Source: CAILZL01 sp963748005
GTDB lineage: Bacteria; Pseudomonadota; Gammaproteobacteria; Steroidobacterales; Steroidobacteraceae
DNA: 64,000 bases
Direction of reading: 5' to 3'
Assembly (NCBI GenBank): GCA_963748005.1
Contig: CAVVHH010000002.1
Span: forward strand, 1-64,000
The position numbers and the translations under genes were made by a program. Shown one piece after another: positions 1 through 8,015 of the stretch (position 1 is the first letter of the stretch; each line of letters starts with the position of its first letter). The notes below the pieces were generated by a model. The model was not told where the DNA came from and searched no databases. It worked only from the letters and a program-made list of their open reading frames with translations.

Positions 1-4
1 GCTT

Positions 5-48
5 TCGGGCACATAGGTTACACATCGTTCCGAGCACATAGGTAACAC
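5..48 (+). repeat. IS left end: two tandem copies of the terminal motif
   Basis: Copy 1 (5-21) reads TCGGGCACATAGGTTAC and copy 2 (29-48) reads TCCGAGCACATAGGTAACAC. They are direct repeats about 25 bp apart and match the inverted copies at the right end. Duplicated ends of this kind are likely transposase binding sites. Confidence 0.75.
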
Positions 49-75
49 TTTCAGGCCTTTGCGGGAGACACGCAA

Positions 76-1263
76 ATGCCATGGCGGGAGTGTTGCAGAA
101 TGGATGAGCGAATGCGTTTCGTGGCCCGATTGCTGGATGGGGAGAAGATGGCGGCCTTGTGCCGCGAGTTCGATATCTCCCGTAAAACCGGCTACAAGAT
201 TTTCTCGCGCTATAAAGACTGCGGCTTGCAGGGGTTGAACGACCGCTCCCGCAGGCCCTCTCGGCACGCCAATCGCCTGCCTTTCCAGATCGAGAAGCGC
301 ATCGTCCAGCTCAAAAAGGAATATCCCAGCTGGGGTGCGCCGAAGATCCGCGAGAAGCTCAAACGTTGCCACAGCGATCTGTCTGTGCCGGCCATCAGCA
401 CTGTACATGCCATCCTGGATCGACATGGCTTGGTCAGTCGAGGACGCAGGCCGCGTTACAAAGCGCAGGGGACCGCGCTGGCGCATCCCGCAGTGCCTAA
501 CGCTTTATGGTGCGCAGACTTCAAGGGCGAGTTCATGCTCACCGACCGACGCTACTGCTATCCGCTGACCATTACCGACTTCGCCAGCCGGTACCTGCTG
601 TGTTGTGACGCCCTCAGCACCACTCAAGAAACCTACGCTTTCACTGTATTTGAGCGTGCATTTAAGGACTTCGGACTGCCCTTGGCCATTCGCACCGACA
701 ATGGCGTGCCGTTCGCCAGCCGCAGTGCCTTTTTTGGCTTGAGCAAGCTCTCCGTATGGTGGTTGCGACTGGGGATCGGCATCGAACGCATCCAACCCGG
801 CAACCCTCAACAAAACGGCCGGCATGAGCGGATGCATCTGACTTTGAAAAAAGAAGCCACTCGCCCGGCCGGCAGAAACTTCCTCCAGCAGCAAGCCAAG
901 TTCGATCACTTCACGCACCAGTACAACTTCGAGCGTCCACACCAGGCGTTGGGTATGAAGTATCCGGCAGAGCTTTACAGCCCGTCGCCGCGGCCCTATC
1001 AAGGCGTAGGCGAGCTGAACTACCCCTTGCACGACCGCACGATCACGGTCACCACCTGTGGCCGCATCTGCATTGGCCGCAGGAAAATCAACCTCAGCCA
1101 GGTCTTCGCCGGACAAAATGTCGGCATCAAGGAGGTCAGCGAAAAAATATGGCTCGTAACCTTCATGCACTATGACTTAGGGTTCTTCGATCACGAGACA
1201 GGGCGGGTGGAATGTGCAGAGAATCCCTTCGCTGCTAAAGTGTCACCCATGTCTCCGGTATAA
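76..1263 (+). CDS. IS481 family transposase
   Basis: A 395-residue DDE transposase that cuts and joins the ends of its own element. The N-terminal ~65 residues form a helix-turn-helix region (CREFDISRKTGYKIFSRY). The integrase core follows: the first Asp is in WCADFKGEF (about residue 148), the second in RTDNGVPF (about 208), and the Glu in NGRHERMHLTLK (about 254). Full length for the family, with no frameshift or internal stop. ATG 76 is preferred because the sequence before MDERMRF (Met at 100) also resembles family members; ATG 100 is the alternative. The 3' end overlaps the inner right-end repeat of the element. Confidence 0.93.
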   Translation: MPWRECCRMDERMRFVARLLDGEKMAALCREFDISRKTGYKIFSRYKDCGLQGLNDRSRRPSRHANRLPFQIEKRIVQLKKEYPSWGAPKIREKLKRCHSDLSVPAISTVHAILDRHGLVSRGRRPRYKAQGTALAHPAVPNALWCADFKGEFMLTDRRYCYPLTITDFASRYLLCCDALSTTQETYAFTVFERAFKDFGLPLAIRTDNGVPFASRSAFFGLSKLSVWWLRLGIGIERIQPGNPQQNGRHERMHLTLKKEATRPAGRNFLQQQAKFDHFTHQYNFERPHQALGMKYPAELYSPSPRPYQGVGELNYPLHDRTITVTTCGRICIGRRKINLSQVFAGQNVGIKEVSEKIWLVTFMHYDLGFFDHETGRVECAENPFAAKVSPMSPV

Positions 1264-1284
1264 ACCGTTACCCATGTGTCCGGA
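1241..1284 (-). repeat. IS right end: two tandem copies of the terminal motif
   Basis: On the minus strand the outer copy (about 1267-1284) reads TCCGGACACATGGGTAAC. The inner copy (about 1240-1258) reads CCGGAGACATGGGTGACAC. The inner copy overlaps the last codons of the transposase gene, which ends at 1263. Confidence 0.75.
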
Positions 1285-1300
1285 ATGGACCTTGCTTGAG

Positions 1301-1377
1301 TGGCGCGCCCGGAGAGACTCGAACTCCCGACCCCTTGGTTCGAAGCCAAGTGCTCTATCCAACTGAGCTACGGGCGC
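1301..1377 (-). tRNA. tRNA-Arg (anticodon UCG)
   Basis: On the minus strand a 77-nt cloverleaf starts GCGCCCGTAGCTCAG and ends with an encoded CCA. The acceptor stem GCGCCCG pairs with CGGGCGC. The anticodon arm is CTTGG-CTTCGAA-CCAAG, giving anticodon TCG (reads CGA codons). The T arm carries GTTCGAG. The gene lies immediately beside the right end of the insertion sequence. Confidence 0.95.
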
Positions 1378-1972
1378 ACCCCTAGAAGTGTAACGACAAT
1401 TTCAACGAAGTGCCCGGAGAGATTGCGTTGCGACGTCCACCCATCATCGAGCCCGGATCAGCCCGGCTGCCGGGAGTCGTTCCGGTGATTTGCTTGCACT
1501 CCCCTCCCTGATGCGCTGTGAGCCCATCCCCCGTGGTGGCCTGGGCCGGTCTGGCTTATCTGCATCGGGCTCGTGGATGTGCGTGCTGAAAGTCCGCTTG
1601 ATCGGCGGTTTTTCGGGCTGTAGTTCACACCGACCGGGTGTTTGCCATTAGTCAAAACGGGAATTACACGGCCTGCATCTCGTTTCACGGTGCAATCGGT
1701 AAGGGACGCCCCGAGCAGCAATGTGTTGTTTTCCTGCTCACATTTCACGACTCAGTTGATGGACGCTGCGCTGGCGAACATCTATTTTGGCAACAAGGCC
1801 CGGATACTCGTCAATGAATCCCGGTACGGGACCACCGACCGGGATGAATGGAGAACATGGTGCGAAAGGTGTCGGAGTCAGTCAACTGCAACCACCGCGC
1901 GTTCAAAGCAACGTGTGGTGTGGCTATGCCGTTGCAGGGCTGCATCGTGCCAGGCATCGCGGGTAATCCATC
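1378..1972. other. Intergenic stretch without a recognised gene
   Basis: 595 bp between the tRNA gene and the GGDEF-EAL gene. The open frames here have no recognisable protein features and compete on both strands. I looked for a c-di-GMP riboswitch ahead of the downstream gene and saw none. The tRNA-Arg promoter must lie at the left edge. Nothing else can be supported. Confidence 0.5.
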
Positions 1973-3853
1973 ATGACGCCGGCACAGGGATGGCTTGCGA
2001 TCGGCGCGCTGCTGCTGATCGTGATTGTCCTGGCTGCTGCCAGCGTAGCGTTCAGTCGCCGTCTTGCGCGCACGCTGGCTGACAAGCTGAAAATCGAAGC
2101 GCGTTATCGCACCGTGGTCGAACAGGCCGATGAAGGCATCTTTATCATCGAGCTGCACAGCGGCCGTATTCTCGAAGCGAACCGCGCGCTGCAACGCCGC
2201 CTGGGATACAGCGAGCAGGAACTGCTGGGTCTGCGCCTGGACGATATCCTGATCGAGACGGTGCCGAGTCTGGATACCGGCGCTATTGAACGGCTCACCA
2301 ACACGCGTTCGCATGTGCGTACGCTCAAGCACCGCTGCAAGAACGGCCAGCTGCTGGATGTCGAAGTTACCGCCAGCCAGCTCGAGATAAATGGTTGCAA
2401 GGCGTTGTGCTACATCGCCCATGACGTTACCGCGCGCAAACGGATTCAGAAAAAGCTGTTGCGCAACCAGCGTCGCCTGGACTATCTGGCGCACCATGAT
2501 TCACTGACCGGGCTGCCGAACCGGCTGTTTCTGCGTACGTATCTGGAAGAGGTCATACAGGCGCGCGCTGCGCATTCCGGCATTGCCGTGATGTTCCTGG
2601 ACCTGGACCACTTCAAGGATGTCAACGATGCACGCGGTCATGATATCGGCGACGCGCTGCTGGTCGAGGTCGCCAGACAGCTGAAGGGCCATGTGGGTGA
2701 GCGCGGTATCGTGGTGCGACTGGGCGGCGACGAATTCGTCGTGGTGCTGCGCGATGTGAGCGACCCCAAAGCGGCTGCCAAAGACGCTGCAGCGATACGC
2801 GAAATGCTGGCGGGCTCGCCGGACGTCACGGGGCGTGCAACCGGCGCGTCAGTCAGCATTGGCATCAGCCTGTGTCCACATGATGCCCAGGACGTCGGGG
2901 CGCTGATGCGTCATGCCGACCTCGCCATGTACAAGGCGAAGGCATCCGGACGCGGCAACGTGCAGTTTTTCCAGGACGAAATGAATACGCAGATGCGTCG
3001 GCGTCTGGCGATGGAACGCGCCATGCGCCGGGCACTCAAGGCCGGCGAATTCATTGTGCACTATCAGCCGCTTGTCGAAGTCGCCACGCGGCGCATCGTC
3101 AGTCTCGAAGCACTGCTGCGTTGGCAGCACCCGCGCATGGGTTTGATTCCTCCTGGCACTTTCATTCCAGTCGCCGAAGAAAGCGGCCTGATCCTGCCGC
3201 TGGGAGAACTGGTACTGCGTAACGTGTGCGAACAGCTGGTGCGGTGGCAGGCCGAAGGCGTGCCGGTTGTGCCGGTGGCGGTGAACTGGTCGGCGATTCA
3301 ATTGCAGCGCCAGAACGTTGTCGAGGTAGTGCAGCGTGTGCTGCGTGAAACCGGGGCAGACTCCAGGCTGCTGGCATTTGAGATTACCGAAGGCGCATTG
3401 ATGCACGATGTGGACAAGCAGGCTGGCAACCTGCAGTCGCTGCGCGACATGGGCGTGCGCATACAGATCGATGACTTCGGTACCGGCTATTCCAGCCTGA
3501 GCTATCTGCGGCACCTGCCCATCGATACGCTCAAGATTGACCGCAGCTTTATCAGCCACGTGGATGTCAATCCGGCCGATGAAGCTATTGTCAGTGCGGT
3601 GTTCGCCATGGCCAGGAGCCTGGGTTTGCGTGTAGTCGCCGAGGGCGTGGAAACGTCAGCGCAGCTCGACGTGCTGAATCGTCATGACTGCGAGATTGCC
3701 CAGGGCTTCTTCTTCAGCCGACCGCTCTCCAGCGATCGCTGTCGCACGCTGCTGCAGGAGCTTGCTGTGCGCCCGTCGTTTACCGATACGCTGCGGCTGC
3801 GCATGCGTAGCGGCGTGCCCGTCGTCGAACCGCCACGAAAGATACGGGCTTAG
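1973..3853 (+). CDS. Membrane-anchored PAS-GGDEF-EAL c-di-GMP signalling protein
   Basis: A 626-residue protein with both a diguanylate cyclase and a phosphodiesterase domain, so it may make or break cyclic di-GMP. One N-terminal membrane helix (about residues 7-27) is followed by a PAS sensor (about 45-160, RYRTVVEQADEGIFIIE). The GGDEF domain has an intact RLGGDEF signature (about 248-255). The EAL domain has an intact EAL (about 379-381), then FEITEGALM, DDFGTGYSSLSYL (about 499) and KIDRSFI, so the metal-binding residues appear complete. The residues before GGDEF (GERGIVVR) lack the RxxD inhibitory site, so product inhibition at the I-site is unlikely. No partner gene is adjacent. Which activity dominates cannot be told from sequence. 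Confidence 0.93.
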   Translation: MTPAQGWLAIGALLLIVIVLAAASVAFSRRLARTLADKLKIEARYRTVVEQADEGIFIIELHSGRILEANRALQRRLGYSEQELLGLRLDDILIETVPSLDTGAIERLTNTRSHVRTLKHRCKNGQLLDVEVTASQLEINGCKALCYIAHDVTARKRIQKKLLRNQRRLDYLAHHDSLTGLPNRLFLRTYLEEVIQARAAHSGIAVMFLDLDHFKDVNDARGHDIGDALLVEVARQLKGHVGERGIVVRLGGDEFVVVLRDVSDPKAAAKDAAAIREMLAGSPDVTGRATGASVSIGISLCPHDAQDVGALMRHADLAMYKAKASGRGNVQFFQDEMNTQMRRRLAMERAMRRALKAGEFIVHYQPLVEVATRRIVSLEALLRWQHPRMGLIPPGTFIPVAEESGLILPLGELVLRNVCEQLVRWQAEGVPVVPVAVNWSAIQLQRQNVVEVVQRVLRETGADSRLLAFEITEGALMHDVDKQAGNLQSLRDMGVRIQIDDFGTGYSSLSYLRHLPIDTLKIDRSFISHVDVNPADEAIVSAVFAMARSLGLRVVAEGVETSAQLDVLNRHDCEIAQGFFFSRPLSSDRCRTLLQELAVRPSFTDTLRLRMRSGVPVVEPPRKIRA

Positions 3854-4133
3854 GACGAACGGCACGTCCGTGAATCAGGACGGCGCTTGCAGTCTGGTTT
3901 TCATCCGACATTCCGAAGAAGTCGGCTGTAAAACCCGACCTGCAATAAAGGTCTCTCTCGCCAGTTGACTCAAGCAAGCGCCATCCAGCCCGGAGTCTGC
4001 TAACCATCTCGACCTGTTGTAATGTTTCCCGTCACACGTCACGATGCGCTCTTCCGTAACGCCGACAACCTCGTATCCTGTGCAGTCGCGATAGAACACC
4101 AAGCTACTCACCAGATTGCTTCCCGGGGGACCC

Positions 4134-5297
4134 ATGGACTTCGCACTGACCGAAGAACAGCAGATGATCCAGCAGGCGGCGCGTGAATTTGCGCAGGCGG
4201 AGATTGCGCCGGTCGCTGCAAAGCATGATGCCTTGGGTGAATTTCCGCGCGACACTATTGCCCGCGCCGGTGAAATGGGCTTCATGGGCGTGGAAGTGCC
4301 GGAGCAGTACGGCGGTTCGGGACTGGACACCATTTGCTATGCGCTGGTGATGGAAGAAATCGCAGCGGCCGATGCGGCCCACTCCACCATCGTCTCGGTG
4401 AACAACTCGCTGTATGCCACCGGCATCCTGACCTATGGCACGGAAGAGCAGAAACAACGGTTCGTGATTCCGGTGGCCACTGGCAAAGCCATCGGCTGTT
4501 ATGGCCTGACCGAACCACAGTCCGGATCGGATGCCGCCGCCATGCGAACGCGCGCGGAGTTGACGGCCGATGGTTCTCACTATGTCATCAACGGCAAGAA
4601 GGCATGGATCACTTCCGGGCCGGTGGCGGATTACATGGTGATGTTTGCCGTCACCGATCCGCAGAAAAAAGCCAAGGGCATTACCGCTTTCATCCTCGAT
4701 GCCAGCCAGCCCGGTTTCATTCGCGGTAAGACCGAACCCAAGCTGGGCATTCGTGCTTCGGCCACCTGTGAGATTGAATTCGAGAACTACAAGTGTCCGA
4801 TTGAGAATCGTCTGGGCAAGGAAGGCCAGGGCTTTGCCATCGCCATGGACATTCTCGATTCCGGCCGCATCGGCATCGCTGCGCAATCCGTCGGCATTGC
4901 ACGTGCTGCATATGAAGCGTCATTGAACTATGCACGCGAGCGCAAGGCGTTCGGTTCTGTCATCGGCAGCTTTGAAATGATCCAGCACAAACTCGCCGAC
5001 ATGAAATGCAAGCTGGAAGCGGCGCACCTGCTGACGATGCAAGCTGCCTGGAAGCGCCATCGCATCAAGGGCACCAGCGAACGCTGCACGCTGGAAGGTT
5101 CCATGGCCAAGCTGTTTGCCTCGGAAGCCGCCATGTTCTGTGCCCATGCCGCAGTGCAGATTCACGGTGGCATGGGCTATTCGAAGGAACTGCCCATCGA
5201 GCGTTATTTCCGCGATGCGAAAATTACCGAGATCTACGAAGGTACCAGCGAGATTCAACGCATGGTGATTGCGAGGCAGGAGACGGGGTTGCGGTAG
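4134..5297 (+). CDS. Acyl-CoA dehydrogenase, short/medium-chain type
   Basis: A 387-residue FAD flavoenzyme that introduces the alpha-beta double bond into acyl-CoA in fatty-acid or branched-chain amino-acid breakdown. The three family regions are present: helical N-terminus, middle beta domain (CYGLTEPQSGSD, the first signature) and C-terminal helical domain. The second signature holds the catalytic base position, ITEIYEGTSEIQRMVIAR, near residues 362-379. The length is typical. ATG 4134 is chosen because MDFALTEEQQMIQ is the usual family start; a TTG at 4116 would add only six unusual residues. It stands alone, with no enoyl-CoA hydratase or electron-transfer flavoprotein gene nearby, so the exact acyl substrate is unknown. 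Confidence 0.93.
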   Translation: MDFALTEEQQMIQQAAREFAQAEIAPVAAKHDALGEFPRDTIARAGEMGFMGVEVPEQYGGSGLDTICYALVMEEIAAADAAHSTIVSVNNSLYATGILTYGTEEQKQRFVIPVATGKAIGCYGLTEPQSGSDAAAMRTRAELTADGSHYVINGKKAWITSGPVADYMVMFAVTDPQKKAKGITAFILDASQPGFIRGKTEPKLGIRASATCEIEFENYKCPIENRLGKEGQGFAIAMDILDSGRIGIAAQSVGIARAAYEASLNYARERKAFGSVIGSFEMIQHKLADMKCKLEAAHLLTMQAAWKRHRIKGTSERCTLEGSMAKLFASEAAMFCAHAAVQIHGGMGYSKELPIERYFRDAKITEIYEGTSEIQRMVIARQETGLR

Positions 5298-5305
5298 TTC
5301 AGAGG

Positions 5306-5366
5306 CGCTTCGACTTCGCTCAGCGACCGGAATTCGCATCTCCGGTCGCTGAGCGAAGTCGAAGCG
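5306..5366. repeat. Perfect 25-bp inverted repeat downstream of the acyl-CoA dehydrogenase
   Basis: Arms at 5306-5330 and 5342-5366 are exact reverse complements (starting CGCTTCGACTTCGCTCAGCG) around an 11-bp loop. It starts 9 bp after the stop codon of the gene. It may act as a transcription terminator or mRNA-stabilising element. The arm sequence resembles dispersed REP-like repeats seen in many proteobacterial genomes. Confidence 0.85.
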
Positions 5367-5380
5367 TCATGCAGCTTTAA

Positions 5381-5452
5381 GTAGGTTGGGCTGCGAAGCC
5401 CAACGTCCTGATCTGAATAGATGTTGGGCTTCGCGGACTCAGCCCAACCTAC
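5381..5452. repeat. Dispersed palindromic repeat, GTAGGTTGGGC type, copy 1
   Basis: The left arm GTAGGTTGGGCTGCGAAGCC and the right arm ending AGCCCAACCTAC (5441-5452) form an imperfect long palindrome. It contains the inner pair GAAGCCCAAC/GTTGGGCTTC. A related copy lies at 12312-12404. It is non-coding and probably a dispersed REP-like element. Confidence 0.75.
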
Positions 5453-5472
5453 ACCTGCTTGTTCATTCAAAA

Positions 5473-5507
5473 CACCCTCACCCCAACCCTCTCCCTCAGG
5501 GAGAGGG
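5473..5507. repeat. CCCTCTCCC/GGGAGAGGG hairpin repeat, copy 1
   Basis: CCCTCTCCCT (5487-5496) pairs with GGGAGAGGG (5499-5507), preceded by CCCTCACCCCAA. It lies just beyond the 3' end of ahpF. Two more copies lie between ahpF and ahpC (7174-7256). This is a widely dispersed intergenic palindrome type; here it may also end ahpF transcription. Confidence 0.75.
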
Positions 5508-5517
5508 AGCAACAGGA

Positions 5518-7113
5518 CTAAGCTGCGCTGGCCTGCGCTGCTGGCGCCGAACTGCGAATCAGATGATCAAATGCACTAAGCGAAGCCTTTGAACCCTCAC
5601 CCATGGCGATGATGATCTGCTTGTATGGCGTCGTGGTGGCATCGCCGGCGGCAAACACGCCCGCAACTGAAGTCTGACCCTTGGCATCCACTTCGACTTC
5701 ACCGCGCGGGCTCAAGGCCAGTGTGCCTTTCAACCAGTCGGTATTGGGCAGCAGACCGATCTGCACGAACACGCCTTCCAGTTCGACGCGATGTATTTCC
5801 TGGCTGCCGCGGTCGCGGTAGCTGAGTGCATTCACCTTGCCATCCGCGCCGTGAACTTCGGTGGTTTGCGCCGACACGATCACGCGCACGTTGGGCAGGC
5901 TGCGCAATTTCCGTTGCAATACTTCATCGGCGCGCAACTTGCCGTCGAATTCGATCAGGGTGACATGGCTGACAATGCCGGCCAGATCAATGGCTGCTTC
6001 CACACCCGAGTTGCCGCCGCCAATCACCGCCACACGCTTGCCCTTGAACAACGGACCATCGCAGTGCGGGCAGTAGGCCACGCCCCGACCGCGATACTCG
6101 CGTTCGCCGGGCACATTCATTTCTCTCCAGCGCGCACCGGTGGCAATAACAACAGTTCTGCTTTTCAGCGCTGCACCACTGGCCAGCTTCACAGTGAACA
6201 AGCCGTTTTCATCAGCAGGCAACAATGCATCGGCGCGCTGCAGGTTCATGATGTCAACTTCGTAGCTCTTGACGTGTTCTTCAAGTGCAGCCGCGAGTTT
6301 CGGACCTTCGGTTTCTTTCACCGAGATGAAGTTTTCAATGCCCATGGTGTCGAGCACCTGACCACCGAAACGTTCAGCCACCACGCCGGTGCGAATACCT
6401 TTGCGCGCGGCATAAATCGCCGCTGAGGCGCCGGCCGGGCCACCACCTACCACCAAGACGTCGAAAGCGTCTTTTGCATTCAGCTGCTCGGCCGCACGCG
6501 AGCCGGCATTGGTATCCAGTTTGGCGAGGATTTCTTCCACCGTCAGACGGCCATTCGCAAACGGCTGACCATTCAGATATACCGAGGGCACTGCCATGAT
6601 CTGTTTGCTGTCCACTTCCTGCTGGAACAATGCGCCATCGATCATGGTGGCGCTGACATTCGGGTTCAGCACCGCCATCAGATTCAACGCCTGCACCACG
6701 TCAGGACAGTTGTGGCAGCTCAATGAAATATAGGTTTCAAACTTGAACTCGCCCCCATCATTGGGCTTGAGGGACTTGATCTGCTCGATCACTGCCTCTT
6801 CCACCTTGGGCGGATGGCCACCGACCTGCAGCAGCGCCAGCACCAGCGAAGTGAACTCGTGGCCCATGGGAATGCCGGCGAAACGAATCTTCATGTCCGA
6901 GCCGACACGATTCAGGGCAAACGACGGTTTGCGTTCGCTATCGTTGTGCTGCTCCTGCACGACGATGTTGCTCGACAGCGAAGCAATGTCCTGCAGCAGT
7001 GCCAGCATCTCGCGCGAGGCATCGCTGTCATCCAGCGAAGCCACGATCTCGATGGGCTGCGTTACCCGTTCAAGGTAGGTCTGCAACTGTTGTTTGAGAT
7101 TCGCGTCGAGCAT
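5518..7113 (-). CDS. ahpF: Alkyl hydroperoxide reductase subunit F
   Basis: A 531-residue FAD disulfide reductase that passes electrons from NAD(P)H to AhpC. The N-terminal double-thioredoxin-fold module carries the redox pair SCHNC (C133/C136). The FAD motif GGGPAGAS lies at 223-230, the reductase active pair YCPHC at C348/C351, and the pyridine-nucleotide motif GGGNSGVEAA follows. Length and domain order match AhpF (E. coli 521 residues), not plain thioredoxin reductase (~320). The start at 7113 (MLDANLKQQLQTYL) matches family starts; an upstream frame to 7158 only reads through repeat-rich leader. It lies 166 bp downstream of ahpC on the same strand, so the two probably form an operon interrupted by palindromic repeats. 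Confidence 0.96.
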   Translation of the reverse strand: MLDANLKQQLQTYLERVTQPIEIVASLDDSDASREMLALLQDIASLSSNIVVQEQHNDSERKPSFALNRVGSDMKIRFAGIPMGHEFTSLVLALLQVGGHPPKVEEAVIEQIKSLKPNDGGEFKFETYISLSCHNCPDVVQALNLMAVLNPNVSATMIDGALFQQEVDSKQIMAVPSVYLNGQPFANGRLTVEEILAKLDTNAGSRAAEQLNAKDAFDVLVVGGGPAGASAAIYAARKGIRTGVVAERFGGQVLDTMGIENFISVKETEGPKLAAALEEHVKSYEVDIMNLQRADALLPADENGLFTVKLASGAALKSRTVVIATGARWREMNVPGEREYRGRGVAYCPHCDGPLFKGKRVAVIGGGNSGVEAAIDLAGIVSHVTLIEFDGKLRADEVLQRKLRSLPNVRVIVSAQTTEVHGADGKVNALSYRDRGSQEIHRVELEGVFVQIGLLPNTDWLKGTLALSPRGEVEVDAKGQTSVAGVFAAGDATTTPYKQIIIAMGEGSKASLSAFDHLIRSSAPAAQASAA

Positions 7114-7173
7114 GAAACACCTTGCATTTATCAAAGAGGGCGAGGCGTGCCTCGCCACTACGGTCGCCCTGCC

Positions 7174-7256
7174 CCCTCTCCCATTGGGAGAGGGTTGGGG
7201 TGAGGGCGCATACCAATTTGCTCACCCTCACCCTGCCCTCTCCCTGAGGGAGAGGG
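7174..7256. repeat. CCCTCTCCC/GGGAGAGGG hairpin repeats, copies 2 and 3
   Basis: Two hairpins, CCCTCTCCC-ATT-GGGAGAGGG (7174-7194) and CCCTCTCCCTGAGGGAGAGGG (7236-7256), lie in opposed context around 7215. They sit between ahpC and ahpF, where they may attenuate or process the ahpC-ahpF transcript so that the peroxidase is made in excess over its reductase (inference). Confidence 0.8.
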
Positions 7257-7279
7257 TTTCAATCAACATCAAAACGAAC

Positions 7280-7846
7280 TTAGATCTTGCCGACCAGCTC
7301 CAGCGATGGCGTCAGGGTCTTGGCGCCTTCATTCCACTTGGCCGGGCACACTTGACCCGGATGGCTGGCCACGTACTGGGCGGCCTTGAGCTTGCGCACC
7401 GTTTCCTTCACATCGCGAGCGATGGCGTTGTCATGTACTTCCAGCGTCTTGATGGTCAGGTTCGGGTCGATGATGAAGGTGCCGCGCAGGGCCAGGCCTT
7501 CTTCAGGAATGTGCACACCAAAGGCATTGGTCAGCTTGTGCGTCGGATCGCCTACCAGCGGGAACCTGGCCTTGCCCACAGCCGGGCTGGTTTCATGCCA
7601 GACCTTGTGCGAGAAATGGGTATCGGTGGTGACGATGTACACCTCGGCGCCGGCCTTCTGGAATTCGGCGTAGTTGTCAGCCGCATCTTCGATTTCGGTC
7701 GGACAATTGAAGGTGAACGCAGCCGGCATGAAGATCAGCACGGACCACTTGCCCTTGAGGCTCTGCTCGGTCACTTCAACGAACCTGCCGTTATGGAAGG
7801 CTTGGGCTTTGAAAGGCTGTACCTGGGTATTGATCAACGAACTCAT
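7280..7846 (-). CDS. ahpC: Alkyl hydroperoxide reductase subunit C (typical 2-Cys peroxiredoxin)
   Basis: A 188-residue cytoplasmic peroxiredoxin that reduces hydrogen peroxide and organic hydroperoxides. The peroxidatic cysteine is C48 in AFTFNCPTEIED. The usual residue just before CPTE in this family is Val; Asn is seen here. The resolving cysteine is C167 in QVCPAKW. Full length for the family (187 in E. coli). It is the promoter-proximal gene of an ahpC-ahpF pair; AhpF is its dedicated reductant. The gap 7847-8015 separates it from a divergently read transporter gene and must hold its promoter. OxyR control is usual for this gene, but I could not identify an OxyR site by eye. Confidence 0.97.
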   Translation of the reverse strand: MSSLINTQVQPFKAQAFHNGRFVEVTEQSLKGKWSVLIFMPAAFTFNCPTEIEDAADNYAEFQKAGAEVYIVTTDTHFSHKVWHETSPAVGKARFPLVGDPTHKLTNAFGVHIPEEGLALRGTFIIDPNLTIKTLEVHDNAIARDVKETVRKLKAAQYVASHPGQVCPAKWNEGAKTLTPSLELVGKI

Positions 7847-8015
7847 TCAAGTTTCTCCATGGATAAACAAGGCTACGGGCCTCGTGGGTATGCACCTTAA
7901 AGGGCTGCCGTGGCAGTATCCAATTGATAGAAACGTGTAGCTCCATAGGAAATACCTATCGCAGTGCACAAAACCCGCGGCCGGCCTAGGTCTGCTGCTA
8001 CCATACGCGCCCTTT

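Larger units (their letters stand above)
5..1284 (+). mobile_element. IS481-type insertion sequence, complete
   Basis: A single DDE transposase gene (76-1263) is bounded by related inverted ends. The left end begins TCGGGCACATAGGTTAC at 5, and the right end, read on the minus strand from 1284, begins TCCGGACACATGGGTAAC. Each end holds a second, inner copy of the same motif. One gene with such ends fits the IS481 family. The right end stops about 16 bp from the 3' end (CCA) of a tRNA-Arg gene. The left boundary lies at the edge of the window, so a target-site duplication cannot be judged. The transposase frame is intact, so the copy may be active. Confidence 0.85.

Noticed and set aside
505..1170. 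A 221-codon frame opposite the transposase
   Set aside because: The DDE transposase on the plus strand is complete with all catalytic residues.
1300..1488. A short frame over the tRNA
   Set aside because: It lies across the tRNA-Arg gene and has no protein features.
1378..1972. A c-di-GMP riboswitch before the GGDEF-EAL gene
   Set aside because: No GEMM-type conserved elements could be seen.
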